64,000 nucleotides of DNA. Source: JAAYEL01 sp964345835 (lineage in GTDB: Bacteria > Bacillota > Clostridia > Tissierellales > Peptoniphilaceae). The notes beneath the pieces are model-generated. The model was not told the DNA's origin. It did not search any database and was given only the letters and a program-made list of their open reading frames with translations. The stretch's first letter is position 1. The number at the start of each line of letters is the position of its first letter. Location of the stretch: the NCBI GenBank assembly GCA_964345835.1, contig CAYFSL010000004.1, forward strand, positions 17,777 through 81,776, written 5' to 3'. Shown one piece after another: positions 23,592 through 32,302 of this stretch. Position numbers and translations under genes: made by a program.

Positions 23592-23755
23592 GTTTCCTCC
23601 TTATTCTTTCTACAATATCATGCCCCATGTATTTAGACTCCGCCTCATGAGGGGGCGGTTTTTGTTTATCCGACAATTTATTAATCGCACATCGACGCTG
23701 CGATATATAAAATCGAAGATATTGTTTAAAAAGAATAAAGATCCTTTTTAAACAC
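23592..23755 (-). ncRNA. structured 5' leader of rplM-rpsI, candidate L13 autoregulatory leader
   Basis: Three stems can be drawn in the leader on the minus strand: GTTTAAAAAG/CTTTTTAAAC at the 5' end, ATCGCA/TGCGAT in the middle, and CCGCC/GGCGG near the ribosome site. L13 leaders that bind the protein are known in Firmicutes; that this is one of them is my inference, as I cannot run a covariance search. Confidence 0.4.
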
Positions 23756-23761
23756 TTTTAT

Positions 23762-23790
23762 ATTATATATGCTTATAAGTCCTATGTCAA
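23762..23790 (-). promoter_or_regulatory. consensus promoter for rplM-rpsI
   Basis: TTGACA, exactly 17 bases, TATAAT on the minus strand: a full match to the sigma-A consensus, fitting a ribosomal protein operon. Confidence 0.85.
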
Positions 23791-23850
23791 GCTTATCTTC
23801 CTGTATTTGAGTTATATAGTCAACTATTATAGCTAATAGATCTATAAGCT

Positions 23851-24588
23851 TTAATATCCTATATCCATAAGATAAAGACCTGAAGGAGGATAGGTAATTC
23901 CAGCAGATAGCCTATCTTTTGTATCAAATAAATATAGTATATGGTCGGGACTCCTATGTCCCCTACCTATATCTACTAAACATCCTACCATTATCCTTAT
24001 CTGGTTATATAAAAAACTTTCTCCTTCAAATTCAATTATAATAAGCTTACCATCCCTTTTTATATCAGCTTTAGTTATCGTTCTTATAGTGGATTTTTCT
24101 CTCTTTTCGTATTTAGTAAAAGCTTTAAAATCATGCCTGCCTTCAAGGTGTTTGCAGGCCCTTACCATGGCTTCTAGGTCCAGCTTGTAAGTGACATGGC
24201 AATAGATTGACTGGTAGACAGGATGCATAAACTTATCATTATAAATAATATACCTGTATCTCTTGTTTTTAGCGGAAAATCTAGCGTGAAAATCAAGGCT
24301 AACTTCCTCCGACTGTAATACAATTATTGAATCTGGAAGGTATTTTCCAAGTTTGTATTTGAAAGCTCTTCCAGGAATGTTTGCAGGAGTTAAAAAGTTT
24401 GCAACCTGACCAAAAGCGTGGACTCCTGCATCGGTCCTTCCAGCTAAAATAAGCCTACTGGACTTGCCAGTAAGCTTATATATTGCTTTTTCTAATTCAC
24501 TTTGGATAGTCCTCTCATCTTTCTGAGCCTGGACTCCTTTGAATTTACTTCCGTCATAGGCGAAAGTTAATTTGATGTTTTTTATCAT
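23851..24588 (-). CDS. truA: tRNA pseudouridine(38-40) synthase
   Basis: 245 residues, typical TruA. KLTFAYDGSKFKGVQAQ, LAGRTDAGVHAFGQVANF (with the catalytic Asp in GRTDAGVHA), RYRYIIYN and GESFLYNQIRIMVG are the family blocks. It modifies positions 38-40 of the anticodon arm. It overlaps ecfT by 4 bases, the common ecfA1-ecfA2-ecfT-truA order of Firmicutes. Confidence 0.96.
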   Translation of the reverse strand: MIKNIKLTFAYDGSKFKGVQAQKDERTIQSELEKAIYKLTGKSSRLILAGRTDAGVHAFGQVANFLTPANIPGRAFKYKLGKYLPDSIIVLQSEEVSLDFHARFSAKNKRYRYIIYNDKFMHPVYQSIYCHVTYKLDLEAMVRACKHLEGRHDFKAFTKYEKREKSTIRTITKADIKRDGKLIIIEFEGESFLYNQIRIMVGCLVDIGRGHRSPDHILYLFDTKDRLSAGITYPPSGLYLMDIGY

Positions 24589-25385
24589 AATATATACTTC
24601 AAGGCAATCACTGCCCCTATAAAAATATTCATACCTATTAAGATAAGTATATCCTTTGTTTCTAGCTTCAAGGGATTAAGCTTTGTCCTTCCTTCTGCCC
24701 CTCTATAGCACCTAGATACCATAGCAACTGATAGGTCATCAGCCCTCTTAAATGAGTTTAAGAAAAGAGGAACTAGAAGGGGAATCATACTCTTAGCTTT
24801 TTTGAATACATTTCCCGACTCAAAATCAGCCCCCCTAGCCATTTGAGCCTTCCTTATCTTATCCGCTTCTTCGAATAAAGTAGGCACAAATCTTAAGGCT
24901 ATTGAAATCATCATTGATAGCTCGTGGGTAGGAAATTTTATTAGCTTTAAAGGCTTCATTACTCCCTCTAATCCATCCGTCAAAGATATTGAACTGGTAG
25001 TTAGGGTAAGAATTGATGTTCCTAATACAAGTAATATAATCCTTATTGACATGAAGGCTGCCCTTATAAGCCCTTCCTTTGATACTGAAAACTTCCAAAG
25101 CTGGAATATAACTTCCCCAGGAGTTACCAAAATATTTAATATAGCAGTAAAGACTATGACAAATATTAGAGGTCTTACTGATTTAAGGATTATCTTAAAA
25201 TTTATTCCTGCGATTGCTATTGTAGCTATTAGCAGTAGGAAAAATGGAATATATAATAGAAAACTTTCCACAAAAAATATTCCAACCATATATAAAAATA
25301 CGCAGATTATTTTGACCCTTGGGTCAAGCCTATGGATTATTGATTGACCAGGTATATATTGTCCTAAAGAAATATTACTCGCCAT
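24585..25385 (-). CDS. ecfT: energy-coupling factor transporter membrane protein EcfT
   Basis: About 266 residues, five to six membrane helices. Couples the two ATPases to exchangeable vitamin-binding S subunits. The start block GQYIPGQSIIHRLDPRVKI and the cytoplasmic ARG motif (KAQMARGADFE) plus SRCYRGAEGRTKL are EcfT hallmarks. A frame to 25421 would add 12 residues, but AAGGAGGT lies seven bases before the ATG at 25383-25385 (MASNISLGQ), so that is the start. It overlaps ecfA2 by 11 bases. Confidence 0.94.
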   Translation of the reverse strand: MASNISLGQYIPGQSIIHRLDPRVKIICVFLYMVGIFFVESFLLYIPFFLLLIATIAIAGINFKIILKSVRPLIFVIVFTAILNILVTPGEVIFQLWKFSVSKEGLIRAAFMSIRIILLVLGTSILTLTTSSISLTDGLEGVMKPLKLIKFPTHELSMMISIALRFVPTLFEEADKIRKAQMARGADFESGNVFKKAKSMIPLLVPLFLNSFKRADDLSVAMVSRCYRGAEGRTKLNPLKLETKDILILIGMNIFIGAVIALKYIL

Positions 25386-26244
25386 CTTGAGTACCTCCTT
25401 TTTGTTTAAGGATAGCTTCAAGAGCTTCTTCGACAGTCAATACCGTTTTATCAAACTTATATCCTTTTTTTTCTAATAGTTTTGTAGCCTTAGTAATTTG
25501 AGGTACATCTAGGCCAATTTCTTCCAGTTTCTCATCCATAGAGTAGACCTCCCTTGGATCAGCGTCTGCAAAGACCTCTCCCTGATGCATAACAATTACC
25601 CTGCCTGCTAGCTTTGCTATATCTTCCATTGAGTGGGAAACGATTATGACTGTTACATCTTCATTCAAATCGTAAAAGTTTTTAATTTCTGCTAATATAC
25701 TGTCCCTAGCTGATGGATCAAGTCCTGCTGTTGGCTCATCTAATATCAAATATTTAGGCCTCATAGCTATAACTGATGCTATAGCCACCCTCCTCTTTTG
25801 ACCACCAGATAAGTCGAATGGTGATTGGTCTTTAAGCTTTTCATAGTCAAGCCCGACCATCTCCATTGCTTCCCTTACACGAACCCTTATTTCTTCTTCG
25901 GCAAGCCCTAAATTACTAGGTCCAAATGCTATATCCTTTTCAATTGTTTCTTCGAATAATTGGTATTCAGGATATTGAAAAACAAGTCCTACAAGTTGCC
26001 TTATTTTTTTAAGGTCCTTGCTATTTTTGGAAGTATCTAGTCCGTCTACCTCAACTTTTCCACTGGTTGGGTGTAATAGGGCGTTTAGCATTTGAACAAG
26101 GGTTGACTTACCAGAACCCGTATGGCCAATTAGCCCGATAAACTCATGCTCTTTTATCTCCAAATTAACATCCTTTAAAGCATGACTTTCAAAGGGGGAA
26201 TTGGGATTATAGGTATATCTTACATTATCTATAATAATACTCAT
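25375..26244 (-). CDS. ecfA2: energy-coupling factor transporter ATPase EcfA2
   Basis: 289 residues, ABC ATPase. Walker A GHTGSGKSTL, Q-loop LVFQYPEYQLFEE (the PEYQLFE form marks EcfA2), signature LSGGQKRRVAIA, Walker B YLILDEPTAGLD and switch His in VIIVSHSME. Pairs with EcfA1 and binds EcfT. It overlaps ecfA1 by 4 bases. Confidence 0.95.
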   Translation of the reverse strand: MSIIIDNVRYTYNPNSPFESHALKDVNLEIKEHEFIGLIGHTGSGKSTLVQMLNALLHPTSGKVEVDGLDTSKNSKDLKKIRQLVGLVFQYPEYQLFEETIEKDIAFGPSNLGLAEEEIRVRVREAMEMVGLDYEKLKDQSPFDLSGGQKRRVAIASVIAMRPKYLILDEPTAGLDPSARDSILAEIKNFYDLNEDVTVIIVSHSMEDIAKLAGRVIVMHQGEVFADADPREVYSMDEKLEEIGLDVPQITKATKLLEKKGYKFDKTVLTVEEALEAILKQKGGTQDGE

Positions 26245-27062
26245 AAGCTTTCCACCAATTCATCTATGCTCAAGATGCCTTTATCGATATTAAATCCATT
26301 TTTATTAAGTAGGTAGGCTAATTCAGTAACCTGAGGTACATCCAGGTGGAGAGACTTAATAAGCTCCACATTTGAAAATACCTCTTTTGGTGTTCCCTGA
26401 AAAACAACCTTCCCCTTTGCCATTACTACAACCCTATCAGATAGGACTGCTTCATCCATGAAGTGGGTTATATTAATTACAGTCTTTTTCTCCTGCTTAT
26501 TTAGGTAAAGAGCCGATCTCATAACTGACTTTCTCCCTGTTGGGTCAAGCATTGCGGTTGGTTCATCAAAAACAACAACTTCAGGTTTCATAGCCAAGAC
26601 TCCAGCTATAGCTACCCTCTGCTTTTGCCCTCCTGATAGCATATGAGGAGCATGTTTTTTATACTTGGTCATTCCGACAATCTCTAGGGCTTCATCCACC
26701 CTTTCTCTAAGCTCTGGTAGTGGAATACCCATGTTTTCTGGTCCAAAAGCCACATCTTCTTCAACTATTGTAGCCACCATTTGATTGTCTGGGTTTTGAA
26801 ACACCATTCCTACTTTTTTTCTAACTTCCCAAATATCCGATTCTTTGGTGTTGATACCTGAAATGATAACATCACCCTCATCTGGTAGTATCTGTGCATT
26901 TAGCATTTTGGCTAGGGTTGATTTGCCTGAGCCATTATGTCCTAGTATAGTTACAAACTCACCATCTTTTATTTCTAGATTGATGCCATCTAAATGGTTT
27001 ACCCTATGGTCATCATCCAATGGGTCGTAACTAAATTTTAAATCTTTTATCTCTATCATCAT
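26241..27062 (-). CDS. ecfA1: energy-coupling factor transporter ATPase EcfA1
   Basis: 273 residues. Walker A GHNGSGKSTL, Q-loop MVFQNPDNQMVATIVEEDVAFGPEN (typical of EcfA1), signature LSGGQKQRVAIA, Walker B VVVFDEPTAMLD and NITHFMDE. Starts with two consecutive ATG codons; either works. First gene of the ecfA1-ecfA2-ecfT-truA run. No S subunit gene is in the window, so substrates cannot be told. Confidence 0.95.
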   Translation of the reverse strand: MMIEIKDLKFSYDPLDDDHRVNHLDGINLEIKDGEFVTILGHNGSGKSTLAKMLNAQILPDEGDVIISGINTKESDIWEVRKKVGMVFQNPDNQMVATIVEEDVAFGPENMGIPLPELRERVDEALEIVGMTKYKKHAPHMLSGGQKQRVAIAGVLAMKPEVVVFDEPTAMLDPTGRKSVMRSALYLNKQEKKTVINITHFMDEAVLSDRVVVMAKGKVVFQGTPKEVFSNVELIKSLHLDVPQVTELAYLLNKNGFNIDKGILSIDELVESL

Positions 27063-27132
27063 AATCCTCTATATTTTTGTATAGACGCCAGTCGCCTTAC
27101 ATAATAGTTATACAATCTAATTTATTCATAAA

Positions 27133-28626
27133 TTAAGATCTGTTGCTAGTCACTTTATTACTTTCTGGGTTATTTTTTTCCCTTGCATTTCTTCTAGCAT
27201 TAATTGCCTGCTTTTCAAATTCTGTTGGTGAATAATTTGTAGAGCTTTCATATATTACAACAGGAGTTCCATATTTTACTCTTTCATATAGTTTTTTTAC
27301 AGCCTCAAGAGGTGTATTTACACATGATGAAGACCCGTTTGTTTTATAAATGTTTCCACCATACTTATTTCTATAGTAAGTGTCATGGATTCCTGATCCT
27401 GTCCAGCCTACATTGATCCAATATTTGACATCAACAGCATATTTACCACCATCTTTTTCATTTCTTCCCCTTAAGACTGTAGGACTTTTCTTGTCCCTAA
27501 CCTTATTAACTCCTACAGGAGTGGCAGCAGTCCTTAAACTTGCAAGACCACTAACTATTGGAGTAGAAAGAATAAGCTTTCCATCTTCGTAATACCACAT
27601 GGTTTGCCTTGAAAGATCAATTTCTATATAAGTATTACCAATATCATCCTTTTTCCTGCTCATAGCAGTATATTGGAAATATTCTTCTTTTTTATACTCT
27701 ATATCAACATTACCATCTTCCTTGTTTTCAATCATCTTTATAAGGTTGTCTAAGGTTTTTTGCCTGTCCATCTTCCAACCATAGATTCCTGGAGCGACCT
27801 TAATTTGTCCTATTCCTGTGGCATTAAAAGTTCTTACAGTTCCATAGGTATCTGTCTTTTTTGCAATATCTGCTACATATTCCATGGCCCTTTCTTTATT
27901 AAGTTTTAGCCCATCTTCTCCATTATCATAAAGGTCAAATAAGTCTTTTCCAGTCAAGGTATACTTTCTATCTTCAAAGTCAAAAACATATTTGTTTTTA
28001 GTCATTTCTTGAAGGTCTTTTAGCTCTTTTGCCAACACTGGACTATCAGAAGTTACCTTAGGTTTTTCATATAAATTAGATATATCCAGCTCGCTTTCGT
28101 CATTAACTAGACCGTCAATAACAGCCTTTTCAAATTTATCATAATCTAATTTGTTTCCAGCTAGCTCTTTTTTAATTAAGTATTCTTGCTTTTCTTCATC
28201 ATATATAATCTTAGCATCTTCTGGTTCAACCTGGTTCCTATAGATAGGTGACTTTGTAAGTATATCCTTTAGCTTTGCTTCATCATATCTCGTATTATAA
28301 CTAATCTTATAATCGTACTTTTTAAATATCTGGATTGGCCATAAAAAAGCTTTCTGATTAAGTTCTGGAGAGCCTGCTACTTCCTTACTTAATCCAATAT
28401 CTTCTCCAGATATTAGTTGTTCCTTTTCATTCCTTCCTATTATCTTCATAGGGTCTGACGATTCTTTATAGGTAAACAAATCTTCCTTAGATGACAGACC
28501 ATGGTCCACACCATTTACACTAGTCTTGGGATAGGTGTTAAAACTAAAATAAATAGCCCCCAAAACATAAATTGTTAGGACAATAATTCCTAGAAATATG
28601 CCTACGTTTTTCTTTGTATTTTTCAT
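27133..28626 (-). CDS. L,D-transpeptidase with an extracytoplasmic substrate-binding region
   Basis: 497 residues. One N-terminal membrane helix (about 9-30), a long extracytoplasmic middle with two peptidoglycan-binding_4-like halves (about 70-300), and a C-terminal YkuD catalytic domain (about 330-465). The catalytic Cys is in GSSSCVNTP, with the upstream His in GSGIHDTYYR; AATPVGVNKV is the usual TPxG motif. Cross-links peptidoglycan by 3-3 bonds or attaches proteins. It stands between rplQ and ecfA1, which are neighbours in most Firmicutes, and has its own promoter. Confidence 0.9.
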   Translation of the reverse strand: MKNTKKNVGIFLGIIVLTIYVLGAIYFSFNTYPKTSVNGVDHGLSSKEDLFTYKESSDPMKIIGRNEKEQLISGEDIGLSKEVAGSPELNQKAFLWPIQIFKKYDYKISYNTRYDEAKLKDILTKSPIYRNQVEPEDAKIIYDEEKQEYLIKKELAGNKLDYDKFEKAVIDGLVNDESELDISNLYEKPKVTSDSPVLAKELKDLQEMTKNKYVFDFEDRKYTLTGKDLFDLYDNGEDGLKLNKERAMEYVADIAKKTDTYGTVRTFNATGIGQIKVAPGIYGWKMDRQKTLDNLIKMIENKEDGNVDIEYKKEEYFQYTAMSRKKDDIGNTYIEIDLSRQTMWYYEDGKLILSTPIVSGLASLRTAATPVGVNKVRDKKSPTVLRGRNEKDGGKYAVDVKYWINVGWTGSGIHDTYYRNKYGGNIYKTNGSSSCVNTPLEAVKKLYERVKYGTPVVIYESSTNYSPTEFEKQAINARRNAREKNNPESNKVTSNRS

Positions 28627-28657
28627 TTTTTGCTCCTAATCATATTTTAACAATAAT

Positions 28658-28686
28658 ATTATACCATACTTGATTTATTCATGGAA
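28658..28686 (-). promoter_or_regulatory. promoter for the L,D-transpeptidase gene
   Basis: Extended -10 TGGTATAAT with a weak -35 (TTCCAT) at 17 bases. Further upstream, at 28698-28724, a hairpin (AAAAGACG / CGTCTTTT) followed by CTATTAT could be a second terminator for the ribosomal operon. I see nothing else in 28725-28885. Confidence 0.5.
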
Positions 28687-28886
28687 AAGTATAATAGAAA
28701 AGACGATATAGTTACCGTCTTTTATCTCTTCTATTCATTGCTCCTATCTACTGCTAGTAGCTTTTTCTCCATACGCAATAATATTCCATTTCCTATAATA
28801 GCAAGTGGCAAGCTTTTTTGCAATCTAATTTATAATCTGATATGTGACTATGCATTAAAACAAAAGAGTGACTTAAGGGCAAAAAA

Positions 28887-28912
28887 AAAGTCCGAAAAAA
28901 TTTTCAGACTTT
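28887..28912 (-). terminator. terminator of the ribosomal superoperon after rplQ
   Basis: Minus strand: AAAGTCTGAAAA / TTTTCGGACTTT, small loop, then TTTTTT, 8 bases past the rplQ stop. Confidence 0.85.
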
Positions 28913-28920
28913 CCAATTTA

Positions 28921-29262
28921 TTATACTAATTCAAGTATTGCCATTTCTGTTCCATCGCCTCTACGAGGACCCATTTTTAAGATTCTTGTGTATCCACCAT
29001 TTCTTTCTGCATATTGTGGAGCTATTTCATCAAAAAGTTTCTTAACAACGTCTTCTTTATAAATATATGCTAAAGCTTGACGTCTAGCATGTAGGTCACC
29101 CTTCTTACCAAGGGTAATCATATTTTCAGCCATTCTTTGAGTTTCCTTAGCTCTTGTAACAGATGTTTCAATTCTGCCATTTTCAAAAAGTGATTGCACT
29201 TGGTTTCTCAACATAGCAGTACGGTGGTCAGTTCTTCTGCCTAACTTTCTTAAAGTTGCCAA
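28921..29262 (-). CDS. rplQ: 50S ribosomal protein L17
   Basis: 113 residues. LGRRTDHRTAMLRNQVQSLFENGRIETSVTRAKE is continuous L17 signature here, seen in shorter pieces as LGRRTDHRTAMLRNQ and RIETSVTRAKE; the end YTRILKMGPRRGD is also typical. It is the last gene of the superoperon, 14 bases after rpoA, and ends at a terminator. Confidence 0.97.
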   Translation of the reverse strand: MATLRKLGRRTDHRTAMLRNQVQSLFENGRIETSVTRAKETQRMAENMITLGKKGDLHARRQALAYIYKEDVVKKLFDEIAPQYAERNGGYTRILKMGPRRGDGTEMAILELV

Positions 29263-29276
29263 ACTAATTACCTCCC

Positions 29277-30239
29277 CTATTCATCATCTTCTTTGGATTT
29301 TAATTCTAATCCTAAGCTATTTATCTTTTTCTCTACTTCATCAAAAGACTTCGCACCAAAATTCTTTATCTTTGATAGCCAAACCCTATCTTTTGACACG
29401 ATATCGCCAACAGTAGATAATCCAACCCTCTTTAAGCAATTAAAGCTCCTTAAAGATAGGTCTAATTCTTCAATAGTTATTGATAGAACTTGATTGTCTT
29501 CTGTTTCTTCCTCTTCCTCATCTTGGAAAATCTCTTCATCTAAATCAGGAAGTTCTGTAAAGAAGTCCAAATAATTGATTAATACTTGTGCCCCCTCAGA
29601 TACGGCTTCTTGAGGAGTAATTGTTCCATTAGTCCAAACTTCTAAAATAAGTTTGTTATAGTCAATTGTTTGTCCAACCCTTGTGTCTTCAACCTGGTAG
29701 TTTACTTTCTTTACAGGTGTGAATGATGAATCTATTGCTATTAGGCCAATAGGATCATCTTCGGACTTATTTTGGTCGGCAAGGGAATATCCGCTTCCCT
29801 TAATAACATTTAGTTCCATATTAATTGAACCTTCGTCGTTAACTGTACAGATATAGTGGTCTTTGTTAATGATTTCCAAATTAACATCTCCCGTAATATC
29901 ACCAGCTGTTACAATTTTTGGTCCCTTAACATCTAGCCTAAGCTGAACCGGCTCAAAATTTTCTACTAGTCTTTTAATAGCTATGCCCTTAATATTAAGA
30001 ATAATTTCAGGAACATCTTCAATTACACCCTTTACAGTTGTAAACTCATGCAATACACCGTCATCAAATTTGATGCTTGAGATAGCGGTTCCAGGTAAAG
30101 AAGATAATAATACCCTTCTCAAACTATTTCCAAGGGTTGTACCATATCCCCTTTCTAGGGGAGATAGGCTGAATTTCCCATAATTATTATCTTCATTTAT
30201 ATTCAAAATCTCAATTTTTGTGTTTAATTTATCGATCAC
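29277..30239 (-). CDS. rpoA: RNA polymerase alpha subunit
   Basis: 320 residues. N-terminal assembly domain (GNSLRRVLLSSLPG, EFTTVKGVIEDV) and C-terminal DNA/activator-binding domain (LDLSLRSFNCLKRVGLSTV...LSKIKNFGAKSFDEV). The linker (about 237-252) is strongly acidic (FQDEEEEETED). It sits in its usual place between rpsD and rplQ. Confidence 0.97.
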   Translation of the reverse strand: MIDKLNTKIEILNINEDNNYGKFSLSPLERGYGTTLGNSLRRVLLSSLPGTAISSIKFDDGVLHEFTTVKGVIEDVPEIILNIKGIAIKRLVENFEPVQLRLDVKGPKIVTAGDITGDVNLEIINKDHYICTVNDEGSINMELNVIKGSGYSLADQNKSEDDPIGLIAIDSSFTPVKKVNYQVEDTRVGQTIDYNKLILEVWTNGTITPQEAVSEGAQVLINYLDFFTELPDLDEEIFQDEEEEETEDNQVLSITIEELDLSLRSFNCLKRVGLSTVGDIVSKDRVWLSKIKNFGAKSFDEVEKKINSLGLELKSKEDDE

Positions 30240-30272
30240 GGATTTGCCTCCTGTGCATTTTGCTAGTCAATA

Positions 30273-30860
30273 TTACTTAGAGTATAATTCGACTATTAAA
30301 CGTTCTTCAATTTCGAAGTCAATATCTTCTCTTTCAGGTTGAGCTATTATTTTTCCTTCTAATTTTTCTGCGTCAACTGTGATCCACTTAGCTTGGTTCC
30401 AAGCCTTGTCATCAGTAGATTTGAATATTTCTTTGTTTCTTGATTTTTCTCTTACAGTAATAACATCGTCAACTGAACAAATATATGATGCTATGTCTAC
30501 CTTGTGGCCATTTACAAGGAAATGTCCATGAGAGATAAGTTGTTTAGCTTGATCTCTAGTCTTAGCAAATCCCATTCTATATACCACGTTGTCAAGTCTT
30601 AATTCAAGTAATCTAAGAAGGTTTTCACCAGTGATACCTTGCATTTTAGATGCCCTGTCGAACATAGTTCTAAATTGCTTTTCTAAAACACCGTAGATAA
30701 ATTTAGCCTTTTGCTTTTCCCTTAATTGTAGGCCGTATTCACTTAGCTTTCCTTGACCCTTTTGAGGGTTTCTGTTGCTCTTCTTATTTATACCTAACAC
30801 TTGTGGCTCAATGCCCAAAGTTCTTGCTCTTTTTAATTTTGGTCCTGTATATCTTGCCAT
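30273..30860 (-). CDS. rpsD: 30S ribosomal protein S4
   Basis: 195 residues, slightly shorter than many S4 proteins. ARYTGPKLKRARTLG, YGLQLREKQKAKFIYGVLEKQF and the S4 RNA-binding domain (LDNVVYRMGFAKTRDQAKQ LISHGHFLVNG) are present. It has no zinc-binding cysteines, so it is the C-minus form. In its normal alpha-operon position. Confidence 0.96.
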   Translation of the reverse strand: MARYTGPKLKRARTLGIEPQVLGINKKSNRNPQKGQGKLSEYGLQLREKQKAKFIYGVLEKQFRTMFDRASKMQGITGENLLRLLELRLDNVVYRMGFAKTRDQAKQLISHGHFLVNGHKVDIASYICSVDDVITVREKSRNKEIFKSTDDKAWNQAKWITVDAEKLEGKIIAQPEREDIDFEIEERLIVELYSK

Positions 30861-30872
30861 AATCGCCTCCTA

Positions 30873-31274
30873 TTAAACTCTTCTTCTCTTAGGTGGTCTA
30901 CAACCATTATGTGGAATTGGAGTAACATCCTTGATCATGTTAACTTCTAGTCCAGCTGCTTGTAAACTTCTTATAGCTGCTTCTCTTCCAGAACCTGGTC
31001 CCTTAACATAAACTTCAACTGTCTTTAAGCCATGTTCGATAGCTTTCTTTGCTGCTTCTTCAGCTGCTTGTTGAGCTGCGAAAGGTGTTGACTTTCTTGA
31101 ACCCTTAAAGCCTAGTTGTCCGGCAGATGCCCATGAAATTGCATTACCGTTTAAGTCAGTCAATGTAACCATTGTATTATTAAAAGTAGAAACTATATGA
31201 GCTTGGCCTTGTTCAATACTTTTTCTTAGTCTTTTCTTAACACGTGTTGCACGTGCTTGCTTTTTATTTGCCAA
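30873..31274 (-). CDS. rpsK: 30S ribosomal protein S11
   Basis: 133 residues. GQAHIVSTFNNTMVTLTD, SAGQLGFKGSRKSTPFAAQ and the C-terminal IKDVTPIPHNGCRPPKRRRV identify S11. Follows rpsM by 15 bases. Confidence 0.97.
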   Translation of the reverse strand: MANKKQARATRVKKRLRKSIEQGQAHIVSTFNNTMVTLTDLNGNAISWASAGQLGFKGSRKSTPFAAQQAAEEAAKKAIEHGLKTVEVYVKGPGSGREAAIRSLQAAGLEVNMIKDVTPIPHNGCRPPKRRRV

Positions 31275-31289
31275 TTATTGTTCCTCCCC

Positions 31290-31634
31290 TTATTTCTTTC
31301 TGCCTTTTCTAGTCTTTGCATTATTCTTAGTGTTTTGACCTCTAACAGGTAGATTCATTTTATGTCTACGTCCTCTATAACTGTTTATTTCACGAAGTCT
31401 TTTTATATTTAAAGATACATCTCTTCTTAAATCCCCTTCAAGGTGAAATTGAGAAATTTGCTCTCTTATAGCAGCTAAGTCTTGTTCTGACAAATCCTTC
31501 ACTCTTGTGTCTGGATTAACTCCTGCTTCTGCTAGAATTTTATTAGATCTTGCTCTACCAATTCCGTATATATAAGTAAGTCCTATTTCGACTCTTTTTT
31601 CTCTTGGTAAGTCTACTCCTGATATTCTTGCCAA
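31290..31634 (-). CDS. rpsM: 30S ribosomal protein S13
   Basis: 114 residues. ARISGVDLPREKRVEIGLTYIYGIG, LRRDVSLNIKRLREINSYRG and RHKMNLPVRGQNTKNNAKTRKG are the S13 blocks, the last being the tail that touches P-site tRNA. Start of the alpha operon segment, after rpmJ. Confidence 0.97.
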   Translation of the reverse strand: MARISGVDLPREKRVEIGLTYIYGIGRARSNKILAEAGVNPDTRVKDLSEQDLAAIREQISQFHLEGDLRRDVSLNIKRLREINSYRGRRHKMNLPVRGQNTKNNAKTRKGRKK

Positions 31635-31652
31635 ATTCCTACACCCCCTTAA

Positions 31653-31766
31653 TTATCCTTGTTTTTGTTTGTGCTTTGGATTTTCGCAAATTACCATTAC
31701 TCTACCTTTTCTCTTGATAATTTTGCACTTTTCACACATTTTCTTAACTGATGGTCTAACTTTCAT
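31653..31766 (-). CDS. rpmJ: 50S ribosomal protein L36
   Basis: 37 residues: MKVRPSVKKMCEKCKIIKRK, then GRVMVICENPKHKQKQG. The C-x2-C...C-x4-H set shows the zinc-binding form. The ribosome site is AGGAGGAC. It lies between infA and rpsM, its standard place. Confidence 0.95.
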   Translation of the reverse strand: MKVRPSVKKMCEKCKIIKRKGRVMVICENPKHKQKQG

Positions 31767-31779
31767 TAAAAAGTCCTCC

Positions 31780-31998
31780 TTACTTCTTTCTCCAAGTAAT
31801 TCTGCCCTTTGTTAAATCGTAAGGTGATAATTCAACTGTTACTTTATCTCCTGGCAGAATTCTAATGTAGTTCATTCTTAATTTTCCTGATATATGAGCT
31901 GTTATTTGATGGCCGTTTGCAAGTTCTACAATAAAGATTGTATTTGGTAAGGCATCTATAACAGTTCCTTCAACCTCTATTACATCTTTGTTTGACAT
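31780..31998 (-). CDS. infA: translation initiation factor IF-1
   Basis: 72 residues, single OB fold. KDVIEVEGTVIDALPNTIFIVEL, GHQITAHISGKLRMNYIRIL and DLTKGRITWRKK are IF-1 signatures. Only three bases separate it from the KOW gene before it. Confidence 0.97.
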   Translation of the reverse strand: MSNKDVIEVEGTVIDALPNTIFIVELANGHQITAHISGKLRMNYIRILPGDKVTVELSPYDLTKGRITWRKK

Positions 31999-32001
31999 AA
32001 G

Positions 32002-32298
32002 TTAAGTTTCCTCCTGTATTGTTCCTTGATTAATCAACTTCCTGATTAACGAATCATTGAAATCTCTATCTTCCTTCATTTCATTGAATCCATCGATGAT
32101 TATGTTGGTCTTTTGCAAGTGTTTTACTTTCTTTTTTTTCGGCTTGGAAATTTTCCTTAATCTACCGTCTACAATCAACACATAATTATCATTTAAGATT
32201 TCATATACGATAAAACTTTCTTGTTTGTCTCTTCCAGCCTTTGACTTCACTATCTGTCCGATTGACAAATTGCAATCTGAATTTGTTTCTAACCTCAT
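32002..32298 (-). CDS. KOW-domain RNA-binding protein of the adk-infA interval
   Basis: 98 residues. The first half (about 10-55) reads as a KOW/SH3-like fold: LSIGQIVKSKAGRDKQESFIVY...YVLIVDGRLRKISKPKKKKVKHL, as in the L14e-like KOW proteins coded next to infA in Clostridia. The second half is charged and probably helical. In most Firmicutes the methionine aminopeptidase gene (map) lies here; it is absent. Exact role unknown; ribosome association is inferred from the fold and place. Start is 4 bases after adk, with a poor ribosome site, so coupling is likely. Confidence 0.75.
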   Translation of the reverse strand: MRLETNSDCNLSIGQIVKSKAGRDKQESFIVYEILNDNYVLIVDGRLRKISKPKKKKVKHLQKTNIIIDGFNEMKEDRDFNDSLIRKLINQGTIQEET

Positions 32299-32302
32299 AT
32301 AA

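Noticed and set aside
28681..28929. 82-codon plus-strand open frame between the L,D-transpeptidase and rplQ
   Set aside because: No ribosome site; overlaps a promoter, two hairpins and the rplQ terminator; composition not protein-like.
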